A DNA stretch of 64,000 bases from Haberlea rhodopensis. Its lineage: Eukaryota > Streptophyta > Magnoliopsida > Lamiales > Gesneriaceae. Location of the stretch: contig CAJQUN010000930.1 of NCBI GenBank assembly GCA_907163345.1, forward strand, positions 62,001 to 126,000. The letters are read 5' to 3'. Positions 59,125-64,000 of this stretch are shown in pieces; within the stretch, counting starts at the first letter, position 1; the number at the start of each line of letters is the position of its first letter. A program made the position numbers and the translations under genes. Below the pieces are notes generated by a model that was not told the DNA's origin, ran no database searches, and was given only the letters and a program-made list of their open reading frames with translations.

Positions 59125-59366
59125 CAAAATGTTACACTGGGATTAAAACCTCTGACGTCACAGATTCGAATCTCGTGTGGACAAATTTTCTATTGAAATA
59201 TTGTGGGGGTTTGTCCTGGGTTCGTGTCTTGTTGGTCATCTCCCTCAGATACCTGTCATCTGTGCACATCACTCGATTTACCTGGTGGCGGTCCTGAGGG
59301 GCTGGAGTCGTCATCTAATGATTAGTCAGGTGCAAGTCTGGATGCCTTATTAAACCAAAAAAATGA
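59125..59366 (+). mobile_element. SINE-like element
   Basis: A tRNA-gene B-box-like word GATTCGAATCTC at about 59,164 opens a GC-richer stretch of about 200 bp. It ends in CCAAAAAAATG, a short poly-A. It has no reading frame. Family not identified; could also be a degenerate fragment of something else. Confidence 0.35.
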
Positions 59367-60980
59367 ACGTTTACGGTCAAAATGTGCAACAGTAGATAAT
59401 ATAGCCCGAATTCTGCGTTGGCGATTATCTTGGATGTACTGCACAAGGTCTTCTTGAACTAAACCCGAATATTTGTTCGTTCGATGCCAGATTCATTGAG
59501 TGCTCCAAAAAGGCAGAGATCTATTGTAGGCTTGTTTTGGTTGTCTGTGTCTCACTGTAATATAATTTTAAAAATGGTATCTTAGAGTGTTACTAAATTT
59601 GTACCAGGAGACAAGCAACCAGCGTCAGCAACATTTCGATTAAACCGACTTAACCGATCGACCCGAATTAATTCGAAATTTCAAATTCGATTCGGTTAAT
59701 TTGAGAATCTATTTCGATCTATTTGTTATTATATTTAGTTAAAATGATCCATTTACTGATAATAGATACAATTTCCGTATAGACTTTCATATTAAGTATC
59801 GTTAACGAGGCAATGAACTCTTCAAAATCCCTCTGACATCCAATATTTGACATTTTATAAGTATAGAGGCAGTGTTTACAACTGCTAATTTAAAACAATT
59901 TTATGTTGATTTTGTTTAAATTTGAAATTTTAAGAAAAATTATGTTTGATATTAAGATAAAAAAATCAGCTTAATAAACTTTATTACAAAATGGTCATTG
60001 TTCAACTTAAAGTAGTCAAAAACATCTCATGATTTGTTTTTTATTTCTGTCGGTTACCTGCTTTTTAGTAAAGAAAGAATAGCAGAAGCAAGAAAATCAA
60101 ATATCCAAAGTAATTTTTTTAATCAAAAATCAGATAAACATTTTCAAAGGCATTTTCAAACGCTGCCATAGATTTGATTTACATTTGTGTACTGTATATG
60201 CAGCATGATCGAGATATTCAAATTCTCTTAAGTTGTGTTTGGATTATTGAATTTCATTTGAATGTATGGATTTGATTTGAGAATAAATTTAAAATTTGGA
60301 TTTGAAATGTCAAATCCATCACAATTACCATGCATTTAAATAAATTAGTATATATGTGGATTTGAAATACACTCAATATAATAATTCTAACAATTAAATA
60401 AATTTGAAATCGATGATTTGAAACGCATGCCTTCAAATCACTCAATATAAATGCACCCTTATTGCTACACAAATCACAATGTAGTTGTTAATGCTTTTTT
60501 TTTTATCAAAGGAATGAGGAATATTTTGTATAGTCAACAAAGCTCGAACTCGAGCATTTCCCACGAAGGGGAATGATGACAACCGGTGGGGGCAGGTGTC
60601 AATTGTTAATGTTTTTAACACAATATTACGCATCGCTGTATAAATCACAGAATACATGTATCATACGTGACATAAAGAATACCCAAAATCAGCCACATAC
60701 ACAGGATTATTGGATTTGGAAATGTTAAATGCGCTGCCAATTTTGGGGATTACTTGATGCATTTGCACGTATTTGTTAGGTTATGCAGTTTTGTTGTCCC
60801 AACTTAAAAACAAAGATTTTATTCCCATTTTACTCTTGCAAACCAAACCTAATATTCATTTACTTTTGTCAAATAATAAAAGTATCAAATGCACGTCATT
60901 AAAAAGAATAGTACACAAAACACTCGGTATATTAGGGTTTATAAGTGTTGGACTACTTTAGATCTAATACACGTAATCTT
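59367..60980. other. Intergenic region, no gene recognised
   Basis: AT-rich non-coding DNA with repeated ATTTGAAAT / GGATTTGA words near 60,250-60,440. No termini or coding region that I can support. Confidence 0.4.
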
Positions 60981-60987
60981 ACTCTCA

Positions 60988-61712
60988 GAAGCGGATCTAT
61001 AGTCGGGGTTGGGGTGAGCTTCAGCCCCCAACCCAATATGTTGATATATATAAGTATTTGTTTAGAAGTAACACATTGAAGGAGCGGAGGGAATGGTAGA
61101 GTTGAAGTCTTATTTATAAGGTCATGGGGTTCGAATTCTCGACCTTACATTTAACCTATCACCTCATAATATTTTTGGATTTATAAATAATAAGTGAAAT
61201 AAATTGCATATCCAACTTCATATCTTATTAAATTGTTTTTTTAAAAAAATATACAGATACATATTATTTTTACTACCAAATTATTTCTTTTAAAAATATT
61301 TTTTCTTGTAAAAACTTTTATATCTAAACTTAAGCTCATTTATTGATGCGCATCAAGATACTATAAAATCACTGATGAGTATGTAAATGAAGTGCTTATT
61401 TAAAATAATTATGAATAATAATATGTTGTTTTAGTACAAAAACAATGTGCAAATTTTACCTCTTTTAATATAAACTATACATGTTAACTAAAGCTTGTAT
61501 TGATAGTTCGAAAAATTTGGTTAAATTTTCTTTTTTAATTTGTGACATTCTTTAGAGATTTGTTTTGCCAAATGACATTCAAACACATACAAAAAATAAA
61601 AGCTGATCAAAGGTCAAAAATTGAAAATATTATATTTCAAACATGGTCAAATAAAAGTCATATATTTTTTTATGCTCAGCCCTATAGGTTAAAAATCCTA
61701 GTTATGCCTCTA
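60988..61712. mobile_element. Possible non-autonomous DNA element with a SINE-like insertion
   Basis: The left end AGAAGCGGATCTAT...GAGCTTCAGCCCC and the right end CTCAGCCCTATAGG...TAGTTATGCCTCT are roughly inverted. They resemble ends often seen around small plant DNA elements. Inside, TGGTAGAGTTG (61,094) and GGTTCGAATTC (61,128) look like tRNA A and B boxes 34 bp apart. Both calls are tentative. Confidence 0.3.
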
Positions 61713-61830
61713 CTTACCTTTGTTTAAAGATGTTTTTATGACTCAAACCCATGATTTCTACACCACATGTGAGTAATTCTACTGTTTTGTCAAAACACAT
61801 CCTTTATAAAATGGTACATTATTATTATTA

Positions 61831-63008
61831 CTAGTTTATTGGCACCGCACAAGGTGCGGTGCCAGGTACCAGCATGTTGATCAATTTTTTCTTAAGGTGC
61901 GTTGCCCGGTACCAGCATGTTGGTCAATTTTTTCTTAAGTTGATCAAAAATAACATTTCAAATAACTTATTTTAACAAACATTTTTAAAAAAAACGACAA
62001 TGCTAATGTAATTGAATTGGAAAAATAACGAAGGACTTGCTCTAACTTTTTTTAAAAAGAAATGATGCTCATCTCACTAAAAACTGGAAAAAAAATAACA
62101 TTTGTGAGCATGATTAACTAATCAAGATATATTTTCTCCTAGTCGGTTTAGGCCAAACCCGATCATCAACAAAAAAAATTAAAGCGATCATGCTACTGTA
62201 ATTGAATGGAAACAAAATAACCAAAGGACCGACTCTAACTTTTTTAAAAAAAACATGATGTTCATCTTACTATAAATTGAAGTTGCGCGCATCAACAATC
62301 GATTAATATATTTTTTTTCTAATCGGTTCAGGTTAAACCCACGCATCAACAAAAAATAATTTTTTGAAAAAAACATTTTTTAAGAAAAAAAATTGTAATA
62401 AATAGTGAATTACTATTCCTTGCAATAGTACTATTACAAACCTTGCACACTTAGTGAACTCTTACACACTTATATAATAGGTTGTAAATAAATATTAAAA
62501 ATAATATTAATAAATAAAAATAATCAAAAATAAAAAAAATATTTATTAAGAAATTAAAAAAAGTGACTGTTACACTATTTATGGGAATAGTGAACTCTTA
62601 GACACTTATAATAGGTAAAAAATAAAAAATAAAAAATAATTAAAAATTTAAAATAAAAAAATATTTTATTTATTAAGAAATTATAATAATAGGTAAAAAA
62701 TCAAAAATAATTAGAAATTTAAAATAAAAAAATATTTTATTTATTAAGAAATTAAAAAAAGTCACTGTTAAAAAATAAAAAATAATTTAAAATTTAAAAT
62801 AAAAAAAATTATAAGAAATTATAATAATAGGTAAAAAATAAAAAATAATTAGAAATTTAAAATAAAAAAATATTTTATTTATTAAGAAATTAAAAAAAGT
62901 CACTGTTAAAAATAAAAAATAATTTAAAATTTAAAATAAAAAAAATAAAATAAGTTACTGTTACACTATTCATATGAATAGTGACTCTTAGTCACTTATA
63001 TAATAGGA
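61831..63008 (-). mobile_element. Non-autonomous Helitron
   Basis: On the minus strand the 3' end has a perfect hairpin GGCACCGCAC-CTT-GTGCGGTGCC (61,849-61,871 region), then AATAAA and the terminal CTAG, followed by T. This is the classic Helitron 3' terminus. The 5' end is taken as TCCTATTATATAAG (63,008 inward), preceded by A, so the insertion lies between A and T as Helitrons do. The interior is AT-rich with tandem copies of an approximately 115-bp AAATAATTTAAAATTTAAAA unit (62,600-62,940). No Rep/helicase. A second 5'-like end at 63,043 makes the right boundary less certain. Confidence 0.65.
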
Positions 63009-63348
63009 TATGAATAGTGACTCTTAGTCACTTATATAATAGGTATAATTATCAATTTTTAGTCTACTCTAAGATCATGTTTACTAGGCTGAATAACCAA
63101 AGACTGCACTATTGATCCAAACTCATCATCTGTTTACTTTAATAATACATATCTCATCCCGTCTCATTCGTGTATCTGCAAATCTTTGCCCCTCCCCTTT
63201 GATAAAAATAATAATAATAATAATATATAAAATAGATTTAAGTAAAAATAATCCAAGTAATAATATTTATTACTAATATTTATAAAAAGTTATGCAAATC
63301 TATAATTTATTACTACAATAATATAATTTTTTTTTTGATAAATATACA
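63009..63348. other. Short AT-rich intergenic stretch
   Basis: Begins with a duplicate of the Helitron 5' end (GTGACTCTTAGTCACTTATA) and then holds ATA/AAT-rich DNA. No gene. Confidence 0.4.
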
Positions 63349-63914
63349 TGTTAGAGAGCAATAATTGTCCTTTCTTAGAGAGCGATCAAAGCGTAGCGCT
63401 TGGATTGCTATACGGTTTAAATATTAGACTCACAATTACTACCAGATATATCTTTTGGTAAAGCAACAAGCACTTGATTCTACAATTGGTCAGAGCCAAG
63501 GTCATGTGTTCGATTATCATGAGTTGCAAAGTAGTGGAATTATTGGGAGAGAGATCGTTCGAGAACAATAATTGTCCATGTTTGGAAAGCGATCAAAGTG
63601 TGACGCTTGGACTGCTATACGTTTGAAAGGTTAGAGTTGCTGCACAATTACCACTAGTTATAATTTTTTGGTAAAGTGACAAACGATTGATCCTACAATT
63701 GGTATCAGAGTCAATGTCACTTGTTCAATTCACATTAGTTGCAAAATAGTGCAATTATTTGGGAGGATGATTGTTGGAGTGTAATAATTGTTCCTCTTTG
63801 GAGAATGATCGAAGTGTGACGCTTGGATTGTTATACGTTTTAATAAATATTAGAGTTGCACTGTTATCACTAGTTATAATTTTTGGTAAAGCGTCAACAG
63901 CTTGATCCTACAAT
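63349..63914 (+). mobile_element. TRIM (miniature LTR element) tandem array
   Basis: Three LTR-like units of 138-145 bp (63349-63486, 63555-63699, 63772-63914) each end in TACAAT. The first two are followed by primer-site-like TGGTCAGAGCC / TGGTATCAGAGTC. The two interiors are only 68-72 bp and end in a purine tract (GGGAGAGAGA, GGGAGGATGA). LTR-interior-LTR-interior-LTR is the form of a recombined TRIM. No coding capacity. Same family as 27,770-28,370. Confidence 0.65.
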
Positions 63915-64000
63915 AGATACCTAAAATAATAAAATTATGTAATATTTGTTTTGATAGAAAAAATTAATACTAGATGTGAAATAAATTAAATTATGAAATG

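Noticed and set aside
61090..61140. A tRNA gene
   Set aside because: A- and B-box-like words are present but no cloverleaf can be formed; SINE-like at best.

Overview
This is nuclear DNA of a flowering plant, most likely a eudicot. The evidence is AT-rich GT-AG introns, plant-type retroelements (L1-clade LINEs, a Sirevirus-like Copia element, TRIM arrays, hAT, MULE-type foldback, Helitron) and two recognisable plant genes. I cannot name the species. No bacterial, organellar or viral segment was recognised.

Layout. (1) 1-1,860: repeat debris and AT-rich upstream DNA. (2) About 1,860-32,360, plus strand: one 30-kb gene for a conserved plant-specific nuclear-type protein of unknown function. 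I could assemble 14 coding exons totalling 3,903 nt (1,300 aa). Its introns hold most of the repeats: a 5'-truncated LINE and a 176-bp tandem duplication in one intron, then a 14.5-kb intron with two LINEs in opposite orientation. The first LINE is flanked by a 16-bp target-site duplication and carries a nested 2.1-kb LTR element that has replaced most of its pol with a cellular SANT/GON-4-like gene fragment. (3) 32,360-35,082: intergenic. (4) 35,083-38,581: a foldback MULE-type element split by a 2.3-kb solo LTR, each with its own target-site duplication. (5) 39,113-40,010: a hairpin made of TGCACGAAA-type repeats. (6) 40,306-51,029: an almost full-length 10.7-kb Copia element of Sirevirus type, minus strand, with an extra ORF after RNase H. 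(7) 51,371-54,325: a hAT transposon whose transposase has one frameshift. (8) 56,270-58,426: a clade A PP2C phosphatase gene (HAB1-like) with a decayed N-terminal exon and an Asp-to-Asn change in a conserved motif. (9) 58,427-64,000: intergenic DNA with SINE-like pieces, a non-autonomous Helitron and a TRIM tandem array.

The two host genes are independent. The rest is nested transposon history, which can be ordered because most insertions keep their target-site duplications. The least explained signal is a set of self-complementary CGATCGATCG boxes at three loci. They keep the same spacings (about 21 and about 49 bp), while the outer base pair of the box differs from locus to locus but stays complementary. 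The second is the gene-capturing LTR element at 15,534-17,676.
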